Shown: positions 26,359-38,280 of the stretch, in pieces
How positions within the stretch are numbered: the stretch's first letter is position 1
Layout: each line of letters opens with the position of its first letter
NCBI GenBank assembly: GCA_007922195.1
Contig: ML681971.1
Coordinates: 25,062,948 to 25,126,947, forward strand
Length of the DNA: 64,000 nt
Reading direction: 5' to 3'
DNA from: Podocnemis expansa
Lineage: Eukaryota; Chordata; Testudines; Podocnemididae
Notes under the pieces: model-generated
Databases searched by the model: none
What the model was told of the DNA's origin: nothing
What the model saw: only the letters and a program-made list of their open reading frames with translations
Made by a program: the position numbers and the translations under genes

Positions 26359-28295
26359 TATGACTGTTGATAACCTCATTGTCATCTTAAGGTATTAGAT
26401 CTTACAATGGTTGAGCTAAGAGCTGGGAGCAAGCTAACTTAACACTTTTGCCTTTATCTGACAGTATAAAATATCTATTTGAGGAATAGCGATATATCTG
26501 TATTCACTGATTTGGAGGTCATTCTGTATGCTTTGACACAAGCTCTGTTCATCATATAGAATGTTTGGTTCTCTCAGGTGCTGTTTTTTATTTTGCCTTC
26601 TGTGCTTCATCAAATATCCCACTTCCTCTTCCTTGCCTTTTTTTGAATAAGTCTCCAGCTGAGGAGATTAGTTTTCTTGGAATTGACAAATACTTTTTCA
26701 CTTTTAATACATATTTTTTATACTTTTCTCATCTGATGCTGAAATGCTTGGTCTATATTTAAATAGGCTATCTCTCTATTCCAGAAGAGTGCTGTATTTG
26801 TTCCAGGTATCCAAGCACAGAATTTCTTTTTGTATTGGTCTTTCAGCAGAACATTAAAATATTTGGCAAGTGTCTGGTTACATTCTTTGCTGCTTTCCAG
26901 GTTTCAAAGAGATTCCCTTTGGATAGCTTCCACTTTTTAGTTTGCCTGCTAGAGGAAATATTTTCCTTATTTTTACAGAATTCTTATAGTCATGACTTAA
27001 TAATTGACATTTAGCTTTCTGACCATCATTGCCAAGTATCCAACACCCACTTGATCAGGGCTACAGACTTGGTATCATTAGAAACAAGATTTTTTCTGCC
27101 TATCCCGGCTTGTTTCAAGTTTAGCTACAGACATTTTTGTGTTGAACCATGATGTTGCTTATGGTAAGACCATTAATATATAAAATTTAAATAATAGTTT
27201 CTTCAGCAACCCAATAAATCACTGGAGACAGAACAGGACAATCTATAACTCTGGCAGGTCCAATCTCGCCTAAGAGGGACTAATACTCTACTCCCAAATT
27301 TCTGGCTGTTCTGAACAACTGAGATGGTCTATATTCTGCTTGTGCCTGAATTTTATTTTCTTGCCGAAACAGATTTACTTTCCACACCAAATCTACCAGG
27401 AGCTTCTGATTAACTCAGAGATGTACAGTCAAAGCTATTTAATTCTACTGTAAAACTGTCAGTAATGATTTTTGGAGAAGACAGATTTTGGTTATGTATG
27501 CCTTTACTCTTTACTAAATTCCAACTCAGCCAAACATGCTTGGCATCTGTCAGTCACCTAATTCTTTCTGTCCAGAATAATAAGTGCCATTTTCTGATTC
27601 CCACATGTTGGAGATAGGTTTTCATGATCAATGTTGTTTTTCCTCATAAATTTGCTGAAGATTTTCCTTACTTTTTGGCTTGAAAGCTGATATCTCTTCT
27701 TTTGAGTACTGACAATTAGTAGCCAGTTGACGTTCTTAAAATATTTGCAAGATCTGACTTCAGTAGCATATCTATTGTCGATATCGACAGAAGAACCGCA
27801 GCTATGATCATCCATTTTGTCCTAGAAAGGAGCATGGCTATAGTCATCGTCATGCTATTTACATTTATTCAATTAGTTATCTTTCCAGCTAAGCAGTTAA
27901 TCTTTTAGTTGCATCTTTGGTTTCATTGCCTCACTGCTCGTGGAAAAACACCTCATTGGCACCAACACATGCACCCTGGACTGAACTGGAAAAGAAACAT
28001 GTAGTAATTATAACAACCCATATCTTGTGGTTTGGTTTATGTAAGACTAATAGATGTTTGCAATCTTATATTAATAATGCACAAAAATTTTTAAAAGATC
28101 ATAAGACATTCCTCTTCTTTGAAATATTCATTACTACAAATGACATAAAGATCTTCTCTCATTTGATTTCTTAAGATCTTTATTTTTTAAATAATATGGG
28201 CAAATTAATTCCAATAACACTTATGTTTTAAGATAGTGAGCCATATCATAAACTAGTAAATTGGCATATACTTTACATGAGGTGAGGATTTGGTA
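26359..28295. other. Intronic stretch without recognised features
   Basis: AT-rich. Several ORFs of 60-85 codons on both strands, none with a recognisable domain or splice signals. Confidence 0.5.
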
Positions 28296-28297
28296 TA

Positions 28298-28662
28298 CAG
28301 CTAGTCCTCACTTAGTGACCTACTCGTTTAGTGACCCCTCTGAGTTATGACCAGCTCTCTGATGAGTTGGTATTATGGCGATGTACGAGAACTCGCATCA
28401 ACTCTCTGATTACCTATATTTACAGTACACTATGCAAACTAAGTTCAGTACTTAGAGCTTAAAACATTTAAAATATATATTAAAAATGTTATAAATGATG
28501 CAAAGGTGACATTAAAACTATCTACCGATGGTTGAAAAACCCACTACCAGTAAAGTACATTATGCTTGAAATACCGGTAAGGGCTGCTCCTCGTTTAGTG
28601 ACCAATTCGTTTATCAACCGGGTTTCAGGAACGGAACCTGGTCACTAAGTGAGGACTACCTG
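28298..28662. mobile_element. Tc1/mariner (Tigger-like) non-autonomous element
   Basis: Starts CAGCTAGTCCTCACTTAGTG and ends, inverted, with the same sequence (CACTAAGTGAGGACTACCTG), giving inverted repeats of about 25 bp with one mismatch. TA dinucleotides flank both ends (28296-28297, 28663-28664), as expected for this superfamily. The centre (28440-28560) is AT-rich with no transposase ORF. Confidence 0.82.
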
Positions 28663-28664
28663 TA

Positions 28665-29207
28665 TAGTAGTTGGGTTTTTCTGTGGACTGTAGCCTACAT
28701 GTATAGACAAGTAAGGTATAGGTGTGAGGACAGGCAGTAATGCAAGAAGCTTGCAGGCCTCATAGCCTGTAAAACAATAGCTTAGCCAAACCGCGTGTAA
28801 GGGCTAAGAAGCCGTAGCTTAAAGCATTAACCATGAGCAACCTTAGATAATAACATATCACAATATAGAATGCTATAATGAATAAATATGAAATTACTGA
28901 TAGCTGACTGCAGAATGGCAGTTATTAGTCTTAGCTTTGGGTATTTTAGAATGAAAATGTCTGTAGATAATTCAGCCACAATAACACCATGATAACTAGA
29001 TGTATAGTCTAATGAACTTGAGGTAAATGATGTAATAATTTATGAGAAGAGATGATCTCAACATTATTTGGTGAGGAAGTTTAGGTATGAACAGAGGACT
29101 ATGGACATCCTTATGAACGGTCATGGTGACCATAGAAGCCTATAACAGGGACAGTCTTTACCTGTGTTATTGGGATCTTTTTGGCATGCCAAAGATGGGA
29201 CTACCTC
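28665..29207. other. Intronic stretch between Tigger-like element and DIRS
   Basis: AT-rich sequence with no recognised feature. Confidence 0.5.
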
Positions 29208-29213
29208 TCCTTC

Positions 29214-29391
29214 AAGTAGTGTTCCCATGGGTGCTTCACCTTAGGTGTCAGAGTGGCCATGAGACATGGCTCGGAAACTCGTTAGCAGTGCTTGTCTGGG
29301 TCGCGCAAGCGCTGTGAGGCTGTCTCGCACCACTTTTGGTGCCATTTTGCTGCTCACAAAAGCAGACCCCCCCCAGCTCTTTCTTTACTGC
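29214..29391 (+). repeat. DIRS left inverted terminal repeat
   Basis: GTGTTCCCATGGGTGCTTCA through CCAGCTCTTTC is the reverse complement, with substitutions, of 34872-34979 plus 36087-36170. Corresponding blocks include AGTGGCCATGAGACATGG / CCACTCC and ACCACTTTTGGTGCCATTTT / GGTGCCAAAAGTGG. Confidence 0.85.
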
Positions 29392-29549
29392 TGCAGACAA
29401 CAAATAGAGGAACGGTTTTCTCTCTCTCTCCACCAACTTACCTCACTCATCACACTTCCTTCTTTCTTCACTCCTCAAAATTTTTACTTCTTTATACCTA
29501 ACAAAAAAAAAAAAGGATTTAGGGGGAAAAAACGTTTTTTCCTTCTCAC

Positions 29550-31512
29550 CATCATGCTGGGTTCCCCGGTTTCAAACAATGTTCATCTTGCCACAATGCC
29601 ATGCTGGTGTCTGATGGCCATTCAACCTGTATCAAGTGCCTTGGAGAGGGACACGTTTCTCAAAAGTGTGTCCATTGTCAAAGTCGTAGCACCAGAGCCT
29701 GCCACTACAGGGACTTGCACATGAAACTCCTTCTCATGGTGTGCTCTCTTCATCCCGCATCCAATCTGGGACAGAGCTCAGCCACCACTCAGCACCCCTC
29801 AGACAGGCAACTTACATCACCTTACTACAGGTCGAGACATACAAAATCACTGTCTGAGGAAAAACCACGTAAAAAAGAGACTGTTGGTTCTTCATGTGCG
29901 ATGGCAACCAAGTCCACTAAAGGGCCTGACTCTTGACCCAAAAAGACAAAAGGAAGCTCTTGGACCATACTCATCTATCAGCTCCAAAACCTCCAAAGAT
30001 GGCCACCGTATTGGCACTGTCAGCCTCATCGGTACTGAAATAACAAGCACCAGGTCCATCCATGACTTCAGTGCCAAAAGTTCCTCCAGAACAGTCTAAC
30101 CACACGGTTCTGCCTCTATCAGAACAGATGACATCGGCACTGGCTGCCCCGGCACCAGACACTTCAATGACACGTGGTGCCAATCAAACTCAATCATCCT
30201 CCACACCACAGACTCAACAGCCATCGAGAAAACATACCCAAAAGACTAAAAATCTAGACACAGTTCCCTCTCAAGAACTAGTTTTCATCAATCCACACTA
30301 CAGTTCAGCACTGAGCCACCTCCTACCACTTTTGGCTCTCAAGGAGAAGTTTCACCTAAGGGATCATTCTTGAAGAAAGAAGAGGAAGACACCCAAAGAC
30401 TAATCTTTTCCCCACAGCCACTTTCTCCACAACAAAGATACCCTCACCCAATGTACCCCCCCATATCACTGGTATCCTCCTCCATAGTATGGTCCCCCTC
30501 ATCCCTCCTCTTTCCACTAATGGCAACAATGGGACTCATGGTCTCATTTCTGTTTTCACGCTTCCAGACCATCAACTTCTTGCCATCACACACATCAAAC
30601 ACTTCCTCTGCCATCTCCAACAGACCACAACATTGAAGATAATTCAGACCATGAACAACCAGAAGTGAGGGCCCGCCCCACATCACTCATCATCCTCACT
30701 GGATGAGGCTATCATCACATCTCCATCCTCAGCCTCCGACAATTTCCATCAATTTCAAGAACTATTCCACAGGGTATCCGAATCCTTGGAAATTCCACTT
30801 TAAGATGTCCCAGAATCTCAACATAAAATATTAAGAATCCTACAAACAAAATCTTAAACAAAAATCACACTACCAATAAATTCTGCTCTTACTGAACCAG
30901 CCATGGAAATCTGGCAAATGCCAGCTTCCATTACACTGACTTCCAGAAAAGCAAGCAGAAAATACTTTGTTCCCAATAAAGACTCAGATTATCTGTTCAG
31001 TCACCCTCTACCAAATTCATTAGTAGTCAAAGCAGCCAGTCATCGCCATAAGCAACATTTCAATCACTCTACTTGACAAGATAAGGACAACAAAAGGATA
31101 GACCTCCTTGGCAGGAAAGTTTATGCTTCTGGATCGCTTCAATTTAGAGTCACTAACTATTCAGCTCTCTTAGCCAAATACAATCATGACAACTATCTAA
31201 AGTTGGCCAGTTTCACAGAGAACATTCCACAGAAAGACAAGCTTTTCATGCTATCATTAAAGAAGGTAAGTTAATATCAAGGACCTTTCTTCAAGCTGCT
31301 TTAGATATCACAGACATGATGGCCTGTACTGTGGCCTCAGGAGTTGTTCTACATCGAAGTGCTTGGTTGCACGCCTCAGACCTGCCAAGACAGCTTCAAG
31401 CTGCTATAGAAGACCTTCCATTTGATAAAAAGTCACTCTTTTCCAAAAAGACCGACCAACTTATGCATGGTTCAAAAGATGCTTTTGCCATCTTGTGCAT
31501 CTTTGGAATTTA
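29550..31512 (+). pseudogene. DIRS ORF1 (Gag-like) remnant
   Basis: At 29613-29690 the frame reads a compact Cys/His cluster (DGHSTCIKCLGEGHVSQKC then VHC), the zinc-knuckle-like motif found in vertebrate DIRS ORF1. A Ser/Pro/Thr-rich stretch follows with several frame changes (29884-30640). The conserved C-terminal part of ORF1 is at 31308-31512 (VLHRSAWLHASDLPRQ and DLPFDKKSLFSKKTDQL). The role is presumed nucleic-acid binding and particle assembly. It is not intact: no single frame spans it. Confidence 0.75.
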
Positions 31513-31559
31513 GAGTCCAGTCACCCATCGTCGAACCTACAACTACCAACTATATAATT

Positions 31560-33230
31560 TGAGGTGCCATTATCCACCTCTCACACGATCCTAGTTTTAG
31601 GCATCAAGACTATCAGTCTTGCCCAAGACAGCACCCTCAAAGATGCAGACAGGCCTCTTCCCAATCTACTAATGCTCAGCCTCCTCCCCTCAAACCACAA
31701 TTTTAATACAGAAGTCAAGGGACATCAAACCCATCTAGTATTGCAAAAACCATCGCTATCTCACTCTTTTGTTGACCATTTTTACAATTTTCATCACCAC
31801 TGGAATGATGTCACTACCAATAAATGGGTCCTGGATACCATCAAACTTGGTTACACCATTACGTTCTTTTGCAAGCCACATCTACATCCCCCTTCTCCAT
31901 CCCTATTTAGGGACATTTCTCACATACAGCTACTACAACAGGAGTTTTCCCATCTGTTACTGAGAAGAGCTGTAGAAAAAGTCTCTGAACAGTTCCAAGG
32001 AAGAGGTTTTATTCATCTTACTTTTTTACCCAAAAGAAATCGGGAGGCTGGTGTCCCATCCTCAATCTGAGAAAATTAAATAAATTCATCAGATACAATC
32101 AATTTAAGATGGTGACGTTATCAACCATTATTCTGGCGTTGCAATACTAATACTCGTTTGTGTCTCTCGACTTGCAAGATGCATACGTTCATATCTCCAT
32201 CCATCCTGCACACAGAAAGTACCTAAGATTCATGGTTATTGAATCCCACTACCAATATTCAGTTCTCCCTTTTGGTCTTTCTACAGCATCTCAGGTTTTT
32301 TCCTAGATACTCTCCATGGTAGCCACTCACCTCCGCAAAAATGGCTTGTCCATTCTTCCCTACCTAGATGACTGCCTACTGAAATCAGCTACTTTCGAAG
32401 AAGCTACTCAAGCGGTTCATCAGACAGTCACTCTGCTCCAAAATCTCAGCTTCCTCATAAATGCTGCCAAATCTACCTTACAACCATCCCAAATAATTCA
32501 GTTCATTGGTGCATGCCTAGATTCCAAAGTTGCTAGAGCCTTCCTTCCAGAAGACAGAGCTCTCAAAATTATACATCTGACAAACTTGGCTATTATAGCA
32601 CCCACAATAACAGCAAGAGACTGTTTACAACTACTAGGACACATGACAGCTACCACCTCAGTAGTAGAAAATGCCAGACTATATATGAGACCTTTCCAAA
32701 TCTGGTTTGCCCAGAAATTCAAACCAAAATTCCATCGCATGCAATGGATCCTGACACCAATAAAGTAATCTTTGGCCTAGAGGACCGTACTGCAAAACCT
32801 AACTGTAGGAGTACTGTTCCTTTGACAGCCTCCCTACCTAATCCTCATTACAGATGCCTCCCAAACAGGAAGCGGGGAGCTCACCTACTGAACTACACCA
32901 CTTAGGGAAAATGGTCACTGCATGAGACTTCCCTCCGTATAAATGTTCTAGAACTCCATGCTGTGAGATATGCCTGTATCCACTTCCAGAATCTCTTAAC
33001 TACACGCCATGTCAAGGTCATGACGAACAACACATCATGCATGTTTTATATAAACAGACAGGGCGGAGCACAATCTCTCCTCTTTTGCACAGAGGCAATA
33101 AGTCTATGGGAATGATGTTTAGCAAACGACATCCTCATCTCCACTGCACATCTCTCTGGAACCCTAAACACTACAGCTGATTTCCTCTGCCACTTGTTCA
33201 CCTCCAATCAGAATGGAAAATAAATGTAAA
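31560..33230 (+). pseudogene. DIRS reverse transcriptase / RNase H remnant
   Basis: Reverse transcriptase landmarks appear in several frames: FSHLLLRRAVEKV (about 31945), LDLQDAYVHISIHPAHRKYL (about 32170), SVLPFGLSTASQVF (about 32260) and the catalytic box LPYLDDCLL (about 32355-32385). RNase H begins near 32840 (LITDASQTGSG), with the catalytic Asp still visible, and continues degenerate to about 33200. Breaks between 32070 and 32316 and in-frame stops in the RNase H part make it non-functional. Its role in a living element is copying the RNA genome to DNA. Confidence 0.85.
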
Positions 33231-33599
33231 GGTCCTACACCATATATTCAAACAATGGGGCCATCCAACTACGGACCTATTTGCCACATATCAGGACCGC
33301 AAATGCCTAAAGTATTGGTCCAGGGCAGGCGAAGGCCCCAAGTCAAGAGGTGATGTGTTCTTTCTCACATGGCAAAACAAATTGCTTTATGCATTTCCTC
33401 TCATTCCACTAATTTCTCAAGTAATCCAGAAGATTTGATAAGATGCTGCCATGGTCATATTGATAGCACTTGCTTTGCCACGACAGCCATGGTTCTTGGA
33501 GCTCATGCAGATGTCCTCCAGACTGCCAATTGCTCTACCTCTTCTACATGATCTCTTCTCACAACATGAAGGATCCATCAATCCCCCGGACCCAAAAAG

Positions 33600-34720
33600 A
33601 TTGCACCTGACAGCTTGGCTCCTAGCTGGTTCACCCGCATGGAGCTACTATGCTTGGACTCAGTCCAACACATCCTTCTAAACAATCACAAACCATCCAC
33701 AAGAAGGATGTACCTCCAGAAATGGCATAGATTCCAGCATTGGTGTTCTCAGAATGACATCCATCCTTCCTTGGTCTCCATACCTTCAATCCTTGAATAC
33801 CTCCTACACCTAAAACAGAAAAATCTGTCTATGTGTTCACTTCAAGTACCCCTTGCTGCAATATCAACATTCCTTTTACCTTTTGTGGAGGACTCCATCT
33901 TCTCTCACCCTATAGTAAAAAGATTTCTCAAAGGCATCCAAAATCTGTACCCAGAAGTACATATTCCACCACCACCCTGGGATCTGAACTTAGTTCTAAA
34001 AAACATCATAAAACCGCCCTTTGAACCACTAACAACATGCTCCTTACTACACCTTTCAATGAAAATGGCTTTCCTTATAGCCATAACTTCTGCTTGCTGT
34101 GTCAGTGAGCTTGGCGCACTCATGGCCTCACAACCTTACACAGTTTTTCACAAGGATAGGTTTTCTCTTAAACCACACCCAAAATTCCTACCCAATGTCT
34201 CTTGTCAATTTCACCTGAATCAGACGATCCACTTACCTGTTTTCATGCTGAAACCACATTTGACTTCTCTCCATCCACCCTTCACGAGCTCAGTGTGCAT
34301 AGAGCCCTGGCATTTTACTTACAAAAAACAAAGGACTTCAGATCCTTGAACAGACTATTTGTATCTATCGCAAACAAAAAATAGGGTCAACTGATCTCCA
34401 AGCAATGCTTATCTAAATGGATCTCTTCCTGTATGTGTCTGTGCTATGAAATCTCTAATCTGATACCACCTGATCACATATGGCCTCGTTCCACCAGCCC
34501 AATATCTACTTCAACAGCTTTTCTCTGCAATGTCCCGATACCTGACATATGTAAAGCGGCTACTTGGTCCTCTGTTCATACATTCACCAAGCATTATTCC
34601 ATTGACCACACTTGCCATGCTGATGCAGCATTAGAACTCTCTGTCCTTACCTTTGTCAATGGCATTGGCTCCGAAGCCGCCCCAACCATAAAACAGAACT
34701 GCTTTTGAGTTACCTAAGGT
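33600..34720 (+). pseudogene. DIRS tyrosine recombinase remnant
   Basis: The longest piece (33615-34349, 244 codons) has an N-terminal SAM-like core-binding region (STRRMYLQKWHRFQHWC) and the start of the catalytic domain. The block before VSEL, where the family carries the first catalytic Arg, reads SACCVSELGAL with Cys at residues 161-162. After a frame change, 34433-34650 holds the second half: the His-x-x-Arg block is replaced (WPRSTSPISTSTAF), while the Tyr of FTKHYSID, the nucleophile position, remains. Loss of the Arg and His residues predicts no strand-transfer activity. Family residue positions are from memory. Confidence 0.82.
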
Positions 34721-34757
34721 GGAGCACCCGCAGGAACGCTACTCGAAGGAGAAAGAA

Positions 34758-34812
34758 GTGTGACACACCTTGTGCAGTAACTGGAGTTCTTCAAGGTGTG
34801 TGTCCCCATGGG
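34758..34812 (+). repeat. DIRS internal complementary region
   Basis: ACACCTTGTGCAGTAACTGG, GTTCTTCAAGGTGTGTGTCC and CCATGGGTG are the reverse complement of the outer right end at 36135-36183 (CATGGGGACACACATCTCAA ... TTACTGCACAAGGTGAG). DIRS elements use such a region to template circularisation. Confidence 0.8.
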
Positions 34813-34979
34813 TGGTCCACCATCCACCCTCCTCCCCTCTCTGCTTCAGAGCCACCCCTACTTGTTCCACTGGGGAGAAAGGAACTGAGGGGGGTCTGCT
34901 CAAGTGAGCACCAAATGGTGCCAAAAGTGGCACAAGATGGCCTTGCAGTGCTCACGTGACCCAAACGAGCACTGCTAAC

Positions 34980-36078
34980 CAGGCCCGTCTTGAGGTGGAG
35001 GGCAATCACTCTGGGCCCTGTGGTTCCCTGGGCCCCACACTGTGCTGCCATGAGCAGGGCAGCACGAGGCCTGAACCACTGCCCCCCACGGCTGGCTGTT
35101 CCCTATCTGGGGGATGGGGTGAGCCAGCCAAAAGCGGCAGCCGGGTTCAGCACTTCCGCTCTGCCCCCTGGCCACACACTTCCTTCAGCTTCATGCCAGA
35201 AGGGCATGAGGCAGCCTAGGGCCTGTACTTCTGCCTACCCCCGGTTGCACTGCCTTCCACCCCCTCCCTGCTGCCTTCAGCACAGAGCTGAAGGCAGAGT
35301 GCGTGGCCGCAGGTGGAGTGGGGAGAGTGAGAGCGCTGAACTTGGCTGCCACTTTTGCCCAGCTCACCCCATCCCCTGGATGAGGAACAGCCGGCGCAGG
35401 GGTGAAGTGGGCCTGCCCCTCCCTCTGGGCTATCTGGCCCTGCTCTTCAGTGCAGGGCTGGGGGCCTGAGCAAAGTTCCCTCTAAGGCCCGAAGGTAGCT
35501 GAGCAACATATGTTGCTTACAGCTCAGGCCCCCCCCACCCCCACATGGGCCCAGTCCTGTCTCCCGGTTGCCCAATCCTACCCCCCTACTCTCCCAGTCA
35601 CCCCCTTGTCAGCCCAGTCCTATCCCACCATGCCCCCCCAGCTGGCTCAACCCTGTCTTTCTCCAATCCTCTGCCCCCTTTCATGGCAGGCTGCCCCTGC
35701 CCTGTCCCCAATCGCCCCCCCACCTGCCCCGTTACCTGGCCGCAGGAGCAGCGTGGCCTGGCCCCCCCAGCCACCTCTCCGGCCAGAGGAGCTCTTATTG
35801 AGCATGCACAGAGACTCTGCACATGCTCAGTGACAGCTTACTCCAAGCAGGAGTTTTAAAAACTCCCACCTTGGAGCTGCTCTCAGCTAGCCGGAAGACT
35901 TTGTCTTCCAGCCAGGTGGGGAGTGCAGCTGCCGGCTGTGCATGGCCGGCAGTGTTCCCTGCACCAAGCAGCGGCAGGGACTGCGCAGCTGTGCAACTTA
36001 GAGGGAACATTGGTGGGAGCCCTGCAGAGGGCAATTCATGATTCGCCCAGGGTCCTGTGCCCCCCAGGGACAGCCCTG
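34980..36078. mobile_element. hAT-like MITE inserted in the DIRS right repeat
   Basis: Begins CAGGCCCGTC and ends GGGACAGCCCTG (reverse complement CAGGGCTGTCCC). Target duplications CTGCTAAC (34972) / CTACTAAC (36079) match 7 of 8. The interior is GC-rich: CACTCTGGGCCCTGTGG-type sequence near the left end mirrors CGCCCAGGGTCCTGTG near the right. It has overlapping ORFs up to 159 codons in all frames, with no domain. A second element is nested at 35472-36012. Confidence 0.85.
35472..36012. mobile_element. Nested MITE (GTTCCCTCTAA ends)
   Basis: AAAGTTCCCTCTAAGGC at the left and TTAGAGGGAACATTG at the right are inverted repeats. Flanks GCCTGAGC / GTGGGAGC match 5 of 8. A C-rich interior (35530-35760) is followed by the palindrome TGAGCATGCACAGAGACTCT / GCACATGCTCA, which resembles the one at 62156-62240. 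Confidence 0.75.
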
Positions 36079-36190
36079 CTACTAACAAGTCTCCAAACCT
36101 TGTCTTCTGGCCACTCCAACACCTCAGATGAAGCACTCATGGGGACACACATCTCAAAGAACTCTAGTTACTGCACAAGGTGAGTAACTC

Positions 36191-38060
36191 TTCTTTGTGG
36201 ATCATCTGTGCACTTGGTTATTGGGCTGCACAAGAGACAGTGTGAGTATACAGATGCTCACATATAGAAAATCTTGACTATTTTGTATTATCTCTACCTA
36301 CTTTGCTGGGTTGGAATGTTTTGTGATTAAACTAATTGTGCTAGTAAAAATCTTAGAAGTATTAAAGGGCCTTTCCTAAAAGTGAGTCTCTCTCTCATGT
36401 ACATCAGAGTTCTCATTCCAGTGACCCAAATAATTCTGGGCCTGATCATGAGGGAAAACCCACTAACCTACAAAATGTTACATAGGGAATTCCAATCAAT
36501 CAATAAGGCAACAAGGCCTTCAGTCAGATCCACAGGTAGTGTGAATCAGCATTATTCTATTGGAGGCAAATGGTGGTATGCCAATACACATGAGCTGAAG
36601 ATCTGACCATTTAACTTTACTCTAGGTTGTTTTTGTTTGTTTGTTTTTTGCTTAAACTGTGAACTAATGTTCACCTACCTTTTCATTAAAATATTTTGCA
36701 CACTGTCCTTATTTTTACCATGTAATCTGATGAGAAGACAGAAGAAATTCACATGATAATAAGACAATGAATTACAATTGGAATATGTACCTGTAAAAAT
36801 AAAGATCTATAAATTCACTTAATTAGTAATCTTTTTATACTTCCCTCACCCCTTAATCACTGAGCAGTATTTATCAGGTAACATAGTATAATGATTTAAG
36901 TGGATAACACAATCTGGGTATACTTTTTTCAATTCACATTCATTCACTGATATTTAACAATAAAGAAAAAACCTTGTTTTCCTAATCCCAGTTTGCATTT
37001 GGAATTGTTATCCAAAATTACCCAGTGCAAACATGAGGCATATACAAGGGTAAATCTGCTGCCCTTTGTATAGAGTCTTTTCTAAGGATGAGAATGAGAT
37101 GAGTTAAATGACTGAAAGCTTTAGGCCAAGACATGCCAGCTGCAATCATTTTTTCACTCAATCATCTCACCTTGCAATGCCACTCTGCCTTATACAGCCA
37201 CCAGATGTCTGATGAATAATATAAGTGACAAGGGCAGAACCTCTTGAATATATTCAGAGGAAAACTTCAGACAGTGAGGATTGGTCTATTGGCTCAAGAC
37301 CAGCTTGGATCTTGCTTATGCTTTCTATGCCTTACATGGTTGGAATTAAATACCCTGTTAGACCTGATATGGTAGGAAATAGGTGCTTGATCCTGCAGGT
37401 TGCTAAGCACTCTGTGTGCAGGCACTTATTATACACCCTTTTTCTTTCATATAAACATAATTCTCATAGCAAAATGACTGACCAAGTATTCTGCAACTGG
37501 TTAATAAAGTAGTAAAAGCAGACTGACTGGTTAATAACTTAGATTGTGTTAATATTTAATCAGTGTTTTACTGTCATATGGTACAAAGCCACAGGAGACA
37601 CATAGAAGAGCCACTTGCAGATCCCAAGTCTCTGTCCAAGGATCACTGTACCAGAGATTTTATATTCCAATAGAGCAAAAAATATTTTTCTTTGTTATCT
37701 GATCATTACTGATAGAAATGAACTGTCACAGTTCTGGGTTGTTCTCCTGCCTCTTTCTCTTGTACTTGTAGCAGATTCCAAAATGCAGATTCTCCCTTTG
37801 CTGTCAGGAAACTGTTTGCATCTTTGGTCTTCTTGTTTGTGAATATCTTTGCCTATGAATACAATTTATAAAAACTTTGCCTGTTTTCCAGGCATAACAT
37901 ATTCCAGCAAAGTTCCAAAGCTTCTATTGATAAATTCATTCCCCTCTATCATGTAACTGAAATATGTTAAGGGTGCTTGCCTACTATTTTATCTCAGCAT
38001 CATATGCCAGATTCATCCCTGCTGTAACTGCACCGAGGTCAGTCTCTGACTCAGAAGCTT
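36191..38060. other. Intronic stretch without recognised features
   Basis: AT-rich; ORFs of up to 95 codons (37225-37512) without known motifs. Confidence 0.5.
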
Positions 38061-38280
38061 TTTATTTATATTACTGGAGGGCTGAAGAGCCCTAGGAATG
38101 AGCCAAGTAGATGCTGTGCTAGGTGCTGTACAACCCCAGAACAAAAAGACAAGTCCCACATCTGGCCCCTAATTCAATAAAGCATTTATACAAGTTCTTA
38201 ATTTCATCAAGTCAGCACTTGCACAGTCATAGTCTTTGTTGCAGAATTGCAACATACTCTTGGTCCTGTGTTAGGGAATT
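38060..38280. repeat. Amniote interspersed repeat plus palindromic repeat
   Basis: TGCTGTGCTAGGTGCTGTAC followed by AACCCCAGAACAAAAAGACA is a phrase of a very common turtle/amniote repeat. The adjoining CTAATTCAATAAAGCATTTA is the reverse complement type of the palindromic repeat at 11730. The class is not assigned. Confidence 0.55.

Larger units (their letters stand above)
34872..36183 (-). repeat. DIRS right inverted terminal repeat, split by a MITE
   Basis: Two blocks, 34872-34979 and 36087-36183, together pair with the left repeat at 29214-29391. The junction falls exactly at the 8 bp target duplication of the inserted MITE. Confidence 0.85.
29208..36190 (+). mobile_element. Degenerate DIRS-family retrotransposon
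   Basis: Seen in order: left inverted terminal repeat, a zinc-knuckle ORF1 remnant, reverse transcriptase with YLDD, RNase H, tyrosine recombinase, an internal complementary region and a right inverted terminal repeat. This is the DIRS layout, in which a tyrosine recombinase rather than a DDE integrase inserts a circular intermediate, and no target duplication is expected. Stops and frame changes break every ORF and recombinase catalytic residues are lost, so it is a fossil. A 1.1 kb MITE at 34980-36078 interrupts the right repeat. Without it the element is about 5.9 kb. It lies in the same orientation as BCAS3. Confidence 0.9.

Noticed and set aside
34990..35860. Overlapping proline-rich ORFs of 75-159 codons
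   Set aside because: They lie in the GC- and C-rich interior of nested MITEs, open in many frames at once because stops are rare there.
29208..36190. Endogenous retrovirus
   Set aside because: There are no LTRs, no protease or DDE integrase and no envelope. Inverted terminal repeats and a tyrosine recombinase indicate DIRS.
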